Positions 17,580 through 29,692 of a stretch of 64,000 nucleotides of DNA are shown here, piece after piece (position 1 is the first letter of the stretch; each line of letters begins with the position of its first letter). This DNA is from Harmothoe impar (taxonomy: Eukaryota > Annelida > Polychaeta > Phyllodocida > Polynoidae). Made by a program: the position numbers and the translations under genes. The stretch lies in assembly GCA_947462335.1 (NCBI GenBank), contig OX381717.1, positions 45,861,523 through 45,925,522 on the forward strand. The letters run 5' to 3'. A model generated the notes under the pieces. The model made no database searches. It saw nothing but the letters and a program-made list of their open reading frames with translations, and was not told the origin of the DNA.

Positions 17580-19069
17580 TTAGGTACACTGAGATTCATC
17601 CTCACCACCTGAACAGTCGTTCTCACCATCACATACCCAAGACTTCATAATGCATTGGTTATCAGCGCATGCAAACTGATTTCTACTACAGACCGGTTCA
17701 GGGCAGTTCACTTCATCTGAATTATCACCACAATCATTGTCATAATCACACCGCTTTCTTGAACTAACACAATTCCCATTTGAACATGTGAATTCAGTTG
17801 CACCACACGTTGGGGTAGGAGTGGTGGTAGTCAAGCAATCAACCTCATCTGAACCGTCTCCACAGTCATTGTCTCCATCACATTTCCAACCACCGCTCAC
17901 ACACTTCCTATTGGCACATGTGAATGTACCAGCAGGGCATGTTGGGGTTGTACAGTCCGCCTCATCTGAACCATCTCCACAGTCATTGTCTCCATCACAT
18001 TTCCAATCACCGCTCACACACTTCCCATTAGCACATGTGAATGTACCAGCAGGGCATGTTGTGGAAGCTGGCGTTGTGCAGTCTGCCTCATCAGAATTGT
18101 CTCCACAATCGTTTTCTCCATCACATACCCAACTATTCCGCAGACACCTGGCACTGTTTCCACATTTGAATGTGCCTTCAGGACAAGCACAGTCTTGCTC
18201 ATCGGAACCATCTCCACAATCATTATCCCCATCACATTTCCAACGCTCAGTAATGCACTTCAAGTTGGCACACTGGAATTGGCCTGGCAGACAGTTGCTT
18301 GGAGAAACAGTGGTCTCAGATCCTAGGCAGAAAAACAATATTTTCAGACATTTCTGATTAACAATTTACTCAGTTCATGAGCCCTTTAAATTAGGAACAC
18401 CCTGACCTGTGGTGGATAAATATACAATAGAGGGTAACAAATTTTGATTCTTGCTAGAGTTTCAGTTTTGGGTTGTCAGTATTTAACTTTTGGTCATATA
18501 TTTCACCTCTCACCATTTCCGTTTAGCTCTGCCTCACAGATCCTCTGACAGTCATCATCATCTGCTGTTGATCTCTTCAATGCAAGGACCAGGTCATCAT
18601 TCCAGCTTCCTGCCAAAGACATTAGGGATGCACACTATGACTCAGTCCCACCAAATTGATACAGGTCCAACATCTATGACCGGCTGACGTTTATGACTGA
18701 CTTTTTTTTTGGATTTTTCTAACACAGTCTACATTTAAGGGTGGTGTCAAACTATATAGGGGTTTGACTTCCCCCAGTTTTAGAGGGGTATGCCACAACA
18801 AGGGGTGATTTTTCGGTAGATTCAGTCATAGATGTCAGCCTGTCATAGATGTCAGCTGGTCATAGATTCTAAACCTGTATCGATTTGGTGAGACTGACTC
18901 AACTTCTGACAATTCCACGCCAACTACAATGTTCTACTGCAGAGCATTATAGCATGAACAACAAAGAGCTCTATAGATACATGACAGTGGTTAACTTGCC
19001 TTCAGTGCAGACTGAGAACAAACAGAAGACCATCAGGATAGCCACCAGGCTCCTGATAAATGTCTCCAT
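17580..19069 (-). CDS. secreted LDLa-repeat protein, copy B (3 exons, 302 aa)
   Basis: Minus-strand gene: exon 1 19000-19069, exon 2 18514-18609, exon 3 17580-18322; both introns are phase 1 and codons join cleanly (GGA glycine at each junction). Exon 1 is a signal peptide ([18 protein letters not shown]...). Exon 2 encodes an acidic 31-residue segment with [11 protein letters not shown]. Exon 3 encodes six LDLa modules of about 36-39 aa, each with six cysteines and a [17 protein letters not shown] calcium-binding box. No transmembrane segment follows, so the product is probably secreted. LDLa modules bind calcium and protein or lipoprotein ligands; the actual ligand is unknown. Intron 1 uses a GC donor. 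Stop TAA at 17580-17582. Intron 1 carries a MITE at 18639-18900. Confidence 0.85.
18639..18900. mobile_element. TIR MITE in intron 1 of LDLa copy B
   Basis: Inverted ends gactcagtcccaccaaa and its complement tttggtgagactgactc; inside are repeated words catctatgac/gtcatagatg in both orientations. The same element, internally shorter, sits at the matching site of copy C (21849-22036) but not in copy A, so it entered after A split off and before the B/C duplication. Confidence 0.65.
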
Positions 19070-20286
19070 TATTGATGAACAAATCTGGAAAATGACCAAA
19101 AGTAAAACCCATCAATATAACTGATAAATGATCAATGTGAAACTGATGCTCTACTGCAATATAGAGGAGGGAATACATAAATAGATGCCAGTTTTTATAG
19201 CTTAACAACCAGGCCTACCAAATCTATCATAATTACTTTGAACAATAATTTTAATGCGATTTGGAAGGCTCATGCTATGTGGCTTCTGGAATTCCAATTA
19301 TTCCCTTGCAAAGTTGAATTAAATGTTGCATCACATTCACTGTGTAGTATGCATGAGTGCAAGGAAATGCAAAATGTATATACGATACAACATGGCCCTT
19401 GCATTTATAAACTACTATACATACACCATACTATTTGTATTCTGGACATTCCGACAAAATAGAAACATGATATAATTTGTCCATGTCTATGAATGTCTTA
19501 TATATAAGATGTATTTTCTCTTCGGTGAAATATTCTCTATTCATGAGGCAGCCTGGGGTAAAATGCTGTTACATACCGTAGCCTGGGAAAATGGTCTTGT
19601 CTGTGTTGGGATGATCGTCTACTGGTCTCTGTGATAATGTGACTCTCACTCACTCCCATACTCTGGGGTAGGAGAGATAAATTGCTCCCCACATTTATGA
19701 TTGGCAATTGTGCCAGATCATATTCATGATGTTTGTCAAATGCTAGCTTTATTGCTGGGCACTATAGGCAGCCCTCTATGATAGACTGACATTATTACCG
19801 ATGGTATAATCATTACTAGGGTCAATAACACCCATCATATTATGTGTATGTGTCAATGTAATGTATGATCAAGTGTCTGGTATTACAGTGAATCTGGCCA
19901 AAAACAGGTGGGCCATCAAAGGTCCCTACACAACCTTTAGTACTCGGTTTGGTCAGCAGGGGACTACAATGGACAAACATGTGTAAATAGGAGAATTATT
20001 CCCAATGGTTTTCTCTAAATCAATCTTTTCTTTGTTTAACCTTTCCAATTGATAGAATCGCAAGGATTACTACACTGAAAAAGAACTTGAATAGCATTTT
20101 TTCTGTATCCAAACTATCACCAGAAGTTTGAAAAGATTGGTCAGTTGTGAAATAGATTTTACATAATTATGCTCTTATATATTTGTAGTCTAGATCGATG
20201 TTTATAAAAATAGAGGGAACACAAAAGGTTATCTTTTATCTGCAATAGAAATACCAATCTAAATAAGAGTGGATGCAAAATTTGCT

Positions 20287-20292
20287 TTTATT
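20287..20292 (-). terminator. polyadenylation signal of LDLa copy C
   Basis: AATAAA on the minus strand about 150 bp past the stop codon, in sequence nearly identical to the copy B 3' region. Confidence 0.65.
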
Positions 20293-20438
20293 GTACACAA
20301 TTGTACACAATTAACATGCACCGTAATCAACCATTTTAAATTTCATTGTATAGGTATATACAGGTACTTATTTCATCCTCATGGCAAATGCAGTACAGAT
20401 ATTTGAGCAATGAACAGCACCTAGATTAAAAGATGCAT

Positions 20439-23050
20439 TTAGGTACACTCCGATTCATCCTCACCACCTGAACAGTCATTCTCACCATCACATACCCAAG
20501 ACTTCATAATGCATTGGTTATCAGCGCATGCAAACTGATTTCTACTACAGACCGGTTCAGGGCAGTTCACTTCATCGGAATTATCACCACAATCATCGTC
20601 ATAATCACACCGCTTTCTTGAACTAACACAATTTCCATTGGCACATGTGAATTCAGTTGCAGCACACGTTGGTGCAGGGGTGGTGGTAGTCACGCAATCA
20701 ACCTCATCTGAACCATCTCCACAGTCATTATCTCCGTCACATTTCCAACCCCCATTCACACACTTCCCGTTAGCACATGTAAATGTACCAGCAGGGCATG
20801 TTGGGGCTGTACAGTCCACCTCATCTGAACGGTCTCCACAGTCATTGTCTCCATCACATTTCCAGCCACCGCTCACACACTTCCCATTAGCACATGTGAA
20901 TGTACCAGCAGGGCATGTTGGGGCTGTACAGTCCACCTCATCTGAACGGTCTCCACAGTCATTGTCTCCATCACATTTCCAGCCACCATTCACACACTTC
21001 CCATTAGCACATGTGAATGTACCAGCAGGGCATGTTGGGGCTGTACAGTCCACCTCATCTGAACGGTCTCCACAGTCATTGTCTCCATCACATTTCCAGC
21101 CACCATTCACACACTTCCCATTGGCACATGTGAATGTACCAGCAGGGCATGTTGGGGCTGTACAGTCCACCTCATCTGAACGGTCTCCACAGTCATTGTC
21201 TCCATCACATTTCCATCTACCATTCACACACTTCCCATTGGCACATGTGAATGTACCAGCAGGGCATGTTGTGGAAGCTGGCGTTGTGCAGTCTGCCTCA
21301 TCAGAATTGTCTCCACAATCGTTGTCTCCATCACATACCCAAATATTCTGCAGACACCTTCCACTGATTCCACATGTGAACATGCCTTCAGGACAAGCAC
21401 AGTCTTGCTCATCGGAACCATCTCCACAATCATTATCCCCATCACATTTCCAACCCTCAGAAATGCACTTCAAGTCGGCACACTGGAATTGGCCTGGCAG
21501 ACAGTTGCTTGGAGAAACAGTAATGTCAGTTCCTAAGGAGAAAAACAATATTTTCAGACATTTCTGATTAACAATTTACTCAGTTCATGAGCCCTTAGAA
21601 TTAGGAACACCCTGACCTGTGGTGGATAAATATACAATAGAGAGCAACAAATTTTGATTCTTGCTAGAGTTTCAGATTTGGGTTGTCAGTATTTAACTTT
21701 TGCACTTATATTTCCCCCCTCACCATTTCCGTTTAGCTTTGCTTCACAGATCCTCTGACAGTCATCATCATCTGCTGTTGATCTCTTCAATGCAAGGACC
21801 AGGTCATCATTCCAGCTTCCTGTCAAAGACATTACGAATGCACGTTATGACTCAGTCTCACCAAATTGATGCAGGTCCAACATCTATGACCGGCTGGCGT
21901 TTATGACTGACTGCATCTATGACTGCATCTATGAACAAGGGGTGTTTTTAGGTAGATTTAGTCATAGATGTCAGCCGGTCATAGATGTCAGCTGGTCATA
22001 AATTCTAAACCTGTATCGATTTGGTGAGACTGACTCAAATGTTAGACAATTCCACGCCCACTACAATGTTCTACTACAGAGCATTATAACAGGAACAACA
22101 AAGAGTTCTATAAATGTATAACAGCTCCCAGTGGGCAAACTTCAGTTCATTCAATGTTGATTCAATGTGTGTAGCGACATAATATCAACAGTTGATACAG
22201 GGTTGTCATTATGTTGATATTGATTAGGTCATCAACGTTGATAATTCATCAGTGATTCAACATTGATATGACCATTGTAAATCAACAACAAATAAACATA
22301 ATAAAATGATTTACATTGATTTGATATTGACTGCTGATGCATAATTTGAGATTCAGTACAGTATTCTTATGTAGACTCATTCCTTCAATTTATATATTTT
22401 CATTACAACATCCCCCCATCCCCATTTCTCCTACATTAAATTCTAATTCTAGCACTATCCAGGGGAGAGCGTGCACAAATGACCTCTGATGATCACACTA
22501 AGAGGCATTCACATCCATTTCAAACTGACGTGGTCATGACTGAGGCTTTATCCATCATTCTTAGCAACATAAAGGGTGTCTTACTGAAACCATGCATGTA
22601 TTCTTGTCATTTAATTCCAAATGTCAACCAAATGCACACACCGTAGTTGTCAATGAAAATGAATGACATTTTGATCAATTGTATACATTGATGAGAAAAT
22701 AAGAGCTTACAATTAGGGAAAATTGATGTAGCATGGAGATAAAAATGCTGAGGAGTAGGTTGTGGAGGCACCTAGTGGGAAATATGGGAAAACCCATGGT
22801 TGATTCAAAGTTGATATCCAATTATTGCATCAATGTTGAAACAGGTGTTGGTTGACAACGTTGAAATTGCAACACTGCATCAATGTTGAAAACAGGTTGA
22901 TCTACCCTGTAACCCTATATCAACCAGTTTTCAACGTTGATTCAAGGTTTTGTGCCCACTGGGAGTGGTTAACTTGCCTTCAGTGCAGACTGAGAACAGA
23001 CAGAAGACTAGGAGGAAGGCAGCCACCAGGCTCCTGATAAATGTCTCCAT
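20439..23050 (-). CDS. secreted LDLa-repeat protein, copy C (3 exons, 420 aa)
   Basis: Minus-strand gene: exon 1 22978-23050, exon 2 21724-21819 (96 nt, as in B), exon 3 20439-21532. Signal peptide [19 protein letters not shown]..., acidic CQRIC segment, then nine LDLa modules. Modules 3-7 are near-identical 39-residue units (117 bp) beginning [15 protein letters not shown]; copy B has only two of these. Several carry CGDRSDE instead of the usual CGDGSDE; the acidic calcium ligands remain. Intron 1 has the same GC donor as A and B, and a transposon (22125-22965) ends only 12 bp from that donor. No membrane anchor, so probably secreted. The expansion looks like unequal exchange between 117-bp units. 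Confidence 0.85.
21849..22036. mobile_element. TIR MITE in intron 1 of LDLa copy C
   Basis: Same family and same position as the element at 18639-18900, with a shorter interior. Ends gactcagtctcaccaaa and its complement. Confidence 0.65.
22125..22965. mobile_element. TIR transposon inserted in intron 1 of LDLa copy C
   Basis: Inverted ends ctcccagtgggcaaa at 22125 and tttgtgcccactgggag ending at 22965, absent from the matching site in copy B. Subterminal parts are full of (t)caacgttga and caatgttga words in both orientations. About 840 bp with no ORF, so non-autonomous. The target duplication cannot be defined with certainty. Confidence 0.75.
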
Positions 23051-23880
23051 TATTGATGAAGAAATCTGCAAAATGACCAATACTTAAATCCATCAATATA
23101 ACTGATGAATGATCAATGTACAACTGATGCTTTACTGGAATATAGAGAAGGGAATACATAAATAGATGCCATTTTGTTATAGCTTAACAACCAGGCCTAC
23201 CAAATCTATCATAATTACTTTGAACAATAATTTTGATGCGATTTCGAAGGCACTTGCTATGTGCCTTCTGGAATTCCAATTATTCCCTTGCAAAGTTGAA
23301 TCAAATGTTGCATCACATTCACTGTGTAGTATGCATGTGTGCAAGGAAATGCAAAATGTATATGTGATACAACATGGGCCTTGCATTTATAAACTACTAA
23401 ACATACACCATACTACTTGTATTCTGGACAGCCCCACAAAATAGAAACAGATAATATAATTTGTCCCTGTCTATGAATGTCTAATATATAAGATGTTTTC
23501 ACACACTCTTTGGTGAAATATTCTCTATGAGGCAGCCTGGGGTAAAATGCTGTAACATACCGTAGCCTGGGAAAATGGTCTTGTCTGTGTTGGGATGATT
23601 GTCTACTGGTCTCTGTGATAATGTGACTCTCACTCACTCCCATACTCTGGGCTAGGAGAGATAAATTGCTCCCTACATTTATGATTGGCAATTGTGCCAG
23701 ATCATATTCATGTTGTTTGTCTAATGCTAGCTTTATATATGCTGGGCACTATAGGCAGCCTCTATATAGATAATGGACTGACATTTTTGCCAAAGGTCCT
23801 AATTATTACTAGGGTCAATAGCAGCCATCAAAAGTGTATGTGTCATATGGCCCAGTGCCTGGTAGTACAGTGAATCTAGC

Positions 23881-26261
23881 CAGAAATAAATTGCTGATGT
23901 AGACAGATCATTTGGATTGCATCATGATGATCATGTACAAAAGGTAGTAGAGCACTATGTGGCCCTTAGAAATACCAGTCTATTTCTTTGTGAACCTCTA
24001 CCAGTATTATGGGCATTGATTTATACTATCCTGATATACAGAATATACAACATGTAGCATATAAACCTGCAATAGACAATCACATCCTATCTAATGAGTG
24101 ACATCACAATTGGTCCAAAACTTAGCCAAATATACTGATCCTATGCTAAAAGGCATAATTCTACCATGACCTATATATTATATAGCCTACCACACAGTCA
24201 AGCTGTGGTCATGATAAGTCTATTATCTTCATAAAGAAGTAACATGCCGTTTCGCCGGTTCGAATTTATATTGAATTGAATCTTGAATTGTGGTTTGCGG
24301 TGACACAACAAACCCCTCGTTCCTACAACAGTGAATCTTTTATGGAACTTATCTGCTTAGGCCAAAGAAAAAGGTTTGTTTCAGGCCACCTGACTAACCC
24401 TATCCAAACAGGGCCAGCCCTGCGTTTTTATGCAATTTTGAAGACATTTTCATATTTTTACCCCTTTTTTGGTCAATCTGATGTTACGTGGAGAGGCTGG
24501 GTAGTACATTCATGTTTAAAAAAAAAAGATTAAAAAAAAAAAGATCTGACCTACCGACCCTACATTCACCTTTTATTTTGGCCTTATAGCGTCGTGAGAT
24601 GCTTACTCCACATACATTGTGATCAATAGACATAATATGGTCACATGTATGAGGATTAGGGTTGTACAACTCTCAAGTTTCGCCTTGTGGCACAGGCCAC
24701 CGTGCCAGCAGTATTATGAATAATGTGCGCTATTTACACGAGGAACGGTGAAAGAGGCGACATTCACAAGGACATGGCGAGAGAGGGGACATGAATGAGG
24801 GCATGGTGAGAGAGGAGACATGGCAAGAATGGGAAGCGGATGTCGATGGTGTTAATTACATATGTGACTTGTACTGGGAATAGGAACCTTAATGCACCCT
24901 GCACTATGGTCCCTTTTCCCAGATCGTGTCACATATAATACATTTTCTATGTGCTTCAGGAAGTGAAACTATGAAGTAGTGGTGAAGGTGTAGAGACCCA
25001 CGTGGGAGGCCACGTGGGAGGCCAGGGTTCAACTCCTGTGATGAGCATATTACTTTTATGATGTGACGACCAGAGAGGCGATGTGACGATGAGAGAGGCG
25101 ACTATGTTTGGGTGTAGTAGGTATCATAGGTATGACAAGAAATTTTGATCAGTTACCCTATTTCCTCGGGCTTACACAAGTGTAATAGCAGGTATGATTA
25201 GGCGACTTTAGTACCGTAGAATACACCTAAAGCTCGCGTATAAGCCAGACCTTGACTTTGTCCTGATACTATAAGATTTCACCTTCTCACTGGAATTTCC
25301 CATCTAGTGATTTGTTCTTCGTAGAAATGTCTGTAGTGCATAAGGCAACCTATGAACATTACCAAATCCCATTGGAACATCAAAACGGAGAGATGCCATC
25401 TAAATCTTTCAACAAGACCAATTTAGTGTTGGCAAGTAGTCTCACAATTGATATTGGATCATGAAAGGGAATATATGACATCGGGGCTGGGGGTCTGATA
25501 AAGGTTTCTGCAGAGGCTTGGCGAAACTCTTCTGCTCCCAAGACAAGAGATCCCGCAAGGTTTTAAGTCATTTTACCAGCCCATCCCTAAAACTAAAGAG
25601 GTGTTGCCCTAATTTAGGATGAATAACAATCTCATGATTTTTCCACCCCAAGGGGGCTGCAAAACAGGAGAAATCCACAAATAGCCCCCTCTGATCCTTA
25701 GTTCACGTGATCATCTTTCTCTGTGAGCATCACTTATTAACGTTACCATCCCTAGGCATCCAGTACAGCATGTATAGTTTGGGGGGAGGCATTTGTTGTG
25801 AGATAGAGAAGGGGGTGGCGGGGTGTGCTGGTGTTTTTTTTCACACTGGCTACTTTCTGTTCAAATGACCCCCCTCCCCGCGCCTCCAACTACATGACCA
25901 ATTTAAAAAGGGTTGGATCATAGGGAATGGGATGTCCAAATTTAGTAGAAGCTCTGATAGATCTGCAATATGTGACATGTAATGGGGAAAATGAGCTTTT
26001 TTGACTTGCACTAAAAGTCCCTTTTAGCAGAGCATTTCACACCAACCACGTCAAGGTCCTGTGTGAAAATGTGTCCTTATGGTTGCACATTAATATGCTG
26101 CCATATGGGGCTTATGATGTCAAATGAAATCATGAATAAGTATTTAATGATCAAACACTGTACATTTGCAAAGGTATGTTACATGTTTACTGATTGAGTG
26201 AAGTACCCTTTATTCTACCATTTGGCTGCCAAATTTCATTCCAAAATGTCCAGCAATAAGC
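23881..26261. other. intergenic, no gene established
   Basis: Contains short poly-A runs at 24518-24542, direct repeats of gagagaggcgac-type words between 24750 and 25110, a tRNA-like Pol III box near 25000, and a fragment (about 25212-25285) related to the MITE at 49681-50353 (shared ctcgcgtataagcc). No coding exon could be supported. Confidence 0.4.
24975..25045 (+). tRNA. tRNA-like pseudogene or SINE head with a 12-bp internal duplication
   Basis: An A-box-like tagtggtgaaggtgtagag is followed by cacgtgggaggc repeated twice in tandem and a B-box-like GGTTCAACTCC. Order and spacing fit a tRNA-derived unit apart from the 12-bp duplication in the anticodon/variable region, which would break a real tRNA. 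Confidence 0.3.
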
Positions 26262-26350
26262 AGTAGTTATAGGACATGTACCAATCTGTACGCGAAATAC
26301 AGTGAAGGAGCCTTATACCCCTACAGATTGGTACTAGTCCTATAACTACT
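26262..26350. repeat. 89-bp hairpin MITE
   Basis: Arms 26262-26290 and 26322-26350 are 29-base inverted repeats (agtagttataggac...) differing only in the middle (catg versus tag), with a 31-base loop. Confidence 0.6.
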
Positions 26351-26449
26351 TTGTGCCACTAGCTGTATACAGTATACAAGAGGTGTGAAATGCTTTGTTC
26401 CCCGTGCCCGCTGTGGTATAACAGGTTATAATGTTATAATGAGGATGCT

Positions 26450-26754
26450 GTTTTATTTCATGTGGAGAAACAAAGTTAGTAAACTTAAGTACTAGAATGG
26501 CCATTCTCCACACCCCTGTGGAGAAACTGATGCTCATTCTCCATGGGGTGTTTCTCCATGTTGACATATCTAAAACAGCTATGAAACCAATCCTTAAATG
26601 TCGTTTTGAAATATAATTTATCAATAAATAATGAAATAAACACATATATCCACTCTAATCAGTCTGAATTCCTGGTTTCTCCACTTGTAGTACCTTGGAT
26701 CACATCACACTCCGCCTCCTGTGATATGATCCAAGGTACCACTCGTGGAGAAAC
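26450..26754. repeat. cluster of foldbacks built on tttctccac / gtggagaaa
   Basis: Four or more gtggagaaa or complement words at 26460-26560, then a clean hairpin at 26675-26754 whose arms start gtttctccac and continue through taccttggatcacatcac (one arm has small changes). The same gtttctccac terminus recurs in the elements at 29475 and 30724. Confidence 0.55.
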
Positions 26755-27670
26755 TTGTCATTCAGACAGATCATCGTGGACCTCTATCCATATCCTCTGC
26801 TGATACACAATTTTATTGTTATCCATGTTTGTATATTCTACACTCCCCACCGCCCACATTTTACACTCCCAACCACCACCACCCCCCCCCCCCATTGCAA
26901 CCAGATGATCTGTCTCCCATTGTTGGCACGGACCCAGGCATGAACACTGATTACCTGTATTACATGGTACCAATTTGACCCTTTAAAGCTAGCATTATAT
27001 CTTTTAAATTCCATTGGTCGTAATGATGCTTGAATGCAGCCCTGGGGAAGTAATTCGCCTAAGCTGCATTCATGCATCAAGCCAACCCTATATGGATAAT
27101 ACACTCCCAAGGGGTCGGCATGATGTACCAATGCAGCCTGGCGAGTCACTCACTAGGGCAGCATTGGTGCATTATGAAGACAAATGTAATCTATTATCGA
27201 CATGCCATCCTTAAGAGCTGAATATTACTTTAATGCACTATATCTGTATAAGGCATAATCTTATGAACACCAAAGCATCATTCTGTTGCTAAAGGGTAGA
27301 AATTACACACCACAAAAGATTTGGCTTTAAACATAAATGCAGCCCTGGGAAGTAGACTCACCAGATCTTTATTGACGCATTGAGGCATCATGCTATCCCT
27401 AAAGGGTTAAAGAGGTAAGAGGTTAGTGACTAAGGGTGCGTGTGGACCAGATGGGCGTCATGCATGATTGATACCAGGAGCAGCTCTACAATCAGAGATG
27501 AGCCGCCTACACCCTCCTCCCTCTGTGAGCTACTCAGTGAGCTGCTCGTCATAACACAGGTCCCTACTCACCCAACAACAGGTGAGTCACACAATGGTAG
27601 CAGGTGAAATAGATTTTCAGGTTATAATTGGCTATAGCATTATAACATTCTGTTGTTCATGATCAGGATT

Positions 27671-27671
<1 letters not shown>
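26755..27671. other. intergenic, no gene seen
   Basis: Includes a short poly-C run near 26880-26893 and dispersed 'aatgcagccctgg' words; no coding exon supported. Confidence 0.35.
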
Positions 27672-27746
<75 letters not shown>

Positions 27747-27776
27747 GAGAGAGAGAGAGAGTGAGAGAGAGAGAGA

Positions 27777-27872
<96 letters not shown>
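27672..27872. repeat. (GA)n microsatellite, about 200 bp
   Basis: Almost pure GA dinucleotide repeat with a few GG or GT interruptions. Serine-leucine and Arg-Glu ORFs across it are artefacts. Confidence 0.95.
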
Positions 27873-27874
<2 letters not shown>

Positions 27875-28187
27875 TTATCATTTGAAGAAATGTTTGATTT
27901 GGTCAATAAACTCTTTTTTTTTATACTTGGTTTCATTCAAATTGTGGACACTGTATATAAATAATATACTACTAAGCTGATACATTCACAAAGGACGAGA
28001 TATGGTTGACTGATACTATGGTTTATATAAAATTTTGTGACACTATTAAGATATCTGGCAGGTAAGCATTCCACAGATACTTTGGACGTTTTTAATGTCA
28101 TACTGCTAGCGTTAACTAATAATGTATACATGTACTAAGGGGGCAAATTGTATGTTCAATAAAGCGAAAATTCTCCTGTATTTCCAG

Positions 28188-28411
28188 CTATGTCTGACAT
28201 CACAAGATGGACGTCATCAGATGTTGCCAGGACAACAACCAAGTCTGACGTCAGCAAGAATATGTCAAAGAGTGACACCAAAGGGGACTTGCCAAAGATT
28301 GCCAAACCTAGCTTCTCAATGTTGGCAAAGCGTATGTTGGGCCCCAAGTTCACCACATCCTTACAGAAGAACAAATTCACTCTTAATGTGTGGAGAGGGC
28401 ATCTAGGCAGC
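28188..28411 (+). CDS. candidate coding exon, hypothetical protein
   Basis: An ORF starting ATG at 28190 directly after an acceptor-like tttccag and running to a strong donor (AGCAA/GTGAGT at 28411/28412). It encodes about 74 residues rich in Ser, Thr and Lys (MSDITRWTSS...LNVWRGHLGS), with normal codon character. Downstream there are three tgcag-type acceptor candidates at about 28443, 28547 and 28592; joining to the second or third keeps a frame open to 28827. No family recognised and no further exon confirmed, so this could be chance or a mobile-element ORF. Confidence 0.3.
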
Positions 28412-28608
28412 AAGTGAGTTGACAATTCTTTATGTATGTATGCAGGGGCCATCTGGCCATTTTCCTTTGTTCCTGAAGGGGCTGTTAATGACGTGAATTG
28501 ACTTGAATTGAATTGGTAATGAGTAAGTTTATCAACAATGTGTGCAGGGACCAACTGGTAAATAAGTACATTTTCAGTCTTTTTGGTTGCAGGGGTCATC
28601 TTAGACTC

Positions 28609-28641
28609 GGCCCCCGTCTGTATCATTACAGACTGGGGGCC
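28609..28641. repeat. 33-base hairpin
   Basis: ggcccccgtctgta and tacagactgggggcc pair across a 4-base loop (one mismatch or bulge). It lies inside the open frame downstream of the candidate exon. Confidence 0.5.
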
Positions 28642-28929
28642 AGCAGCAGCGTGGACTTACACTCTTCAAACATAACCCTGCCAATAAAGTATATGCTTGG
28701 CGAGTGTAGCATGACCAGTCGGCGCCCATGCATGTCACTCTCCAGCAGATCTTTTGTTATGATGGGGGTATATACCAATATATGCTTGGAGAGGGTACTG
28801 CTAACCCAACGCCGTCCCCGGCGCTGATAAGGCACTGGGTCAGACCCTGCTCGGCGTGGGGTCATGGGTGGGCGGGTCTGACGGGTCTGACGGCGAGAGA
28901 CAAGGGTCATCTGGGCAGTAAATACTCTT

Positions 28930-29474
28930 AGTAGGTAATAAGTAACATATATGGATATTTGTACAATCGTAGGGTCAATTGTATATTGTAGAGCACACTT
29001 TTTATTATTGTTTTTTTTTTTAATTTGACTGAAGGGGACGTGGTGGTTGAACATTAGTTTTGTCAGAGGTCTTACATAGGCCAATGTGGCTGAGCAGTAT
29101 AATCTAGATCTTGAGGCACCGCTTTGGAATTTTGTCTTAAGACTAGGTGAGCTTATATTGAAAGAAATATCATCAGCATACATGATTATATCACAGTGTT
29201 CAAGTATATTTGATAAGCTGATGATAAAACATAGTAGTAGGCCACAAAATAGATCCTTGGGGTACGCTGGATCTTATGGGATGGACAATGTGTGGTGCTG
29301 TTACATATGACACATTGACAGTGGGTTCCAAATAACCAGTCTGCATAGAATGGGGAGTATTTCTAGATTTTCCATGCTGTCTAGTAGTTAATAGTGGTGG
29401 ATACTATCAAAAGCTTTCCATACGTTTAGGAAACAGACCATGATATGCTGACCCCTATCTTCAGATAAGCATAT
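28930..29474. other. intergenic, no gene seen
   Basis: AT-rich sequence without supported coding, RNA or clear repeat features. Confidence 0.35.
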
Positions 29475-29692
29475 CTGGGGGCTGTTTCTCCACAAATTTG
29501 CGGACCTCCGCAAATTTGTGGAGGTCCGCAATACACATTCCATATATTTGTGGAAAGAATTTAAATGATGATTAAAATCGTTTTTGGTACTTAAGCATAC
29601 AAATACGGACCTCCATAAATATATGGACAGTACATTTACGGAGCTCCGCAAATTTGGGGAGGTCCGCAAAATTGGCGGGAAACAGGACCCAG
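29475..29692. mobile_element. foldback element 1, words cggacctccgcaaattt
   Basis: 218 bp with related ends ctgggggctgtttctcc and its imperfect complement ggaaacaggacccag. The arms consist of repeated tccgcaaat / atttgcgga words in both orientations, many forming self-complementary ggacctccgc or gcggaggtcc cores. No ORF. Confidence 0.6.

Larger units (their letters stand above)
16841..23880. repeat. tandem segmental duplication carrying LDLa copies B and C
   Basis: Two adjacent units, about 16840-19790 and 19790-23880, match over 3' flank, three exons, introns and 5' flank. Near-identical blocks include the 3' UTRs (17400-17520 and 20270-20390) and 5' flanks (19220-19790 and 23200-23780). 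Differences are the number of LDLa modules and a transposon in intron 1 of copy C. A third, older copy is at 11.9-13.3 kb. Confidence 0.8.

Noticed and set aside
17788..18357. 189-aa plus-strand ORF opposite the LDLa exon
   Set aside because: Antisense shadow of the LDLa repeats; it repeats because the modules repeat. The same applies to the 309-aa ORF at 20638-21567.
22125..22965. Firm assignment of the cccagtgggc element to a named superfamily
   Set aside because: The terminus looks familiar, but the target duplication is ambiguous and no transposase is present, so naming it would be a guess.
27663..27964. Ser-Leu and Arg-Glu repeat ORFs
   Set aside because: GA microsatellite read in frame.
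28626..29183. 185-aa minus-strand ORF
   Set aside because: No recognisable domain, unusual composition, and it crosses AT-rich non-coding sequence and a hairpin.
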